NCBI GenBank assembly: GCA_913041065.1
Contig: CAJWII010000004.1
Coordinates: 1 to 35,691, forward strand
DNA: 35,691 nt
Direction of reading: 5' to 3'
Origin: an uncultured Flavobacteriales bacterium
GTDB lineage: Bacteria > Bacteroidota > Bacteroidia > Flavobacteriales_D > Sanyastnellaceae
This document shows, piece by piece, positions 35,263 to 35,691 of this stretch. The notes under the pieces were generated by a model. The model was not told the origin of the DNA. It saw nothing but the letters and a program-made list of their open reading frames with translations, and searched no databases. Position 1 is the first letter of the stretch, and the number at the start of each line of letters is the position of its first letter. Made by a program: the position numbers and the translations under genes.

Positions 35263-35691
35263 ATGTATGCAATCGTAGAGATCGCAGGGCACCAATACAA
35301 GGTAGAGAAAGACCAGCAGATGTTCGTCAACCGCCTCGACGCAGAGGAGGGCAAGAAGGTCAAGTTTGACCGAGTGCTCCTCGTCGACAAAGGTGGTGAC
35401 GTAACTGTTGGCGCCCCCGCGGTAGACGGCTTGGCCGTCCACGCCGTCGTTGAACGGCACCTGAAAGGAGACAAGGTTCTTGTCTTCAAGAAAAAGCGTC
35501 GCAAAGGATACCAGAAGCTCAACGGCTTCCGCGCGTCCTTGACGGAAATCAAAATCACCGACATCAAGAAGGCCACCGCCAAGAAGGCAGCGCCCAAGAA
35601 GGATGCGGAAGCGGCTCCTGCAAAGGAAGCAGTTACAAAGAAGCCTGCGGCCAAGAAGCCCGCAGCCAAGAAGGCTGCGCCCAAAAAGACT
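35263..35691 (+). CDS. rplU: 50S ribosomal protein L21 with Lys/Ala-rich C-terminal tail (truncated by the window end)
   Basis: [40 protein letters not shown]...[27 protein letters not shown] followed by AKKAAPKK-type repeats. Confidence 0.96.
   Translation, partial: MYAIVEIAGHQYKVEKDQQMFVNRLDAEEGKKVKFDRVLLVDKGGDVTVGAPAVDGLAVHAVVERHLKGDKVLVFKKKRRKGYQKLNGFRASLTEIKITDIKKATAKKAAPKKDAEAAPAKEAVTKKPAAKKPAAKKAAPKKT

Noticed and set aside
35580-35691. Short tandem-like repeats (gccaagaag...)
   Set aside because: Accounted for by the AKKxAxKK-coding tail of rplU; not a CRISPR or satellite.
1-35691. Mobile element, prophage, toxin-antitoxin or anti-phage system
   Set aside because: No transposase, integrase, terminal repeats, CRISPR repeats or recognisable defence genes; content looks like core and near-core chromosome.

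Overview
The window is a gene-dense, high-GC Bacteroidota (Flavobacteriales-like) chromosomal segment. It carries about 28 protein-coding genes and no rRNA, tRNA, CRISPR array or mobile element that I could recognise.

Main content:
- a GH3-family / uridine kinase-like / ArsC-Spx-like / EamA / 3-hydroxyanthranilate dioxygenase cluster
- two tandem secreted proteins with type IX secretion (T9SS) C-terminal domains
- gcvP and a divergent UbiA-like membrane protein
- a large secreted vanadium haloperoxidase fused to FG-GAP/VCBS, TSP3-like and dockerin-like modules, followed by kynureninase
- an orphan TrkA-like protein, a lipoprotein, an fRMsr/GAF protein, ComF, DUF72, an SGLT-type symporter and a upp-like gene
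- DUF1569 and secA, divergent from a eukaryote-like nrdB-nrdA pair
- a redoxin, COX15 and an HMA lipoprotein, then EamA and rplU (cut by the window end)

The most notable non-gene signal is a recurring promoter-like 15-mer, TAnnTTTG (or a close variant) + 4 nt + start codon, upstream of many unrelated genes. Two further genes have an exact box at 6-7 nt. The base before the start codon is almost always C. This suggests widespread leaderless transcription from the Bacteroidota -7 element.

Other signals are an inverted repeat bracketing the rplU -7 box, a repeat/palindrome cluster upstream of nrdBA, and an overlap of a terminator with a promoter in front of the GH3 gene. All calls come from reading the sequence and supplied ORFs; no searches were run.
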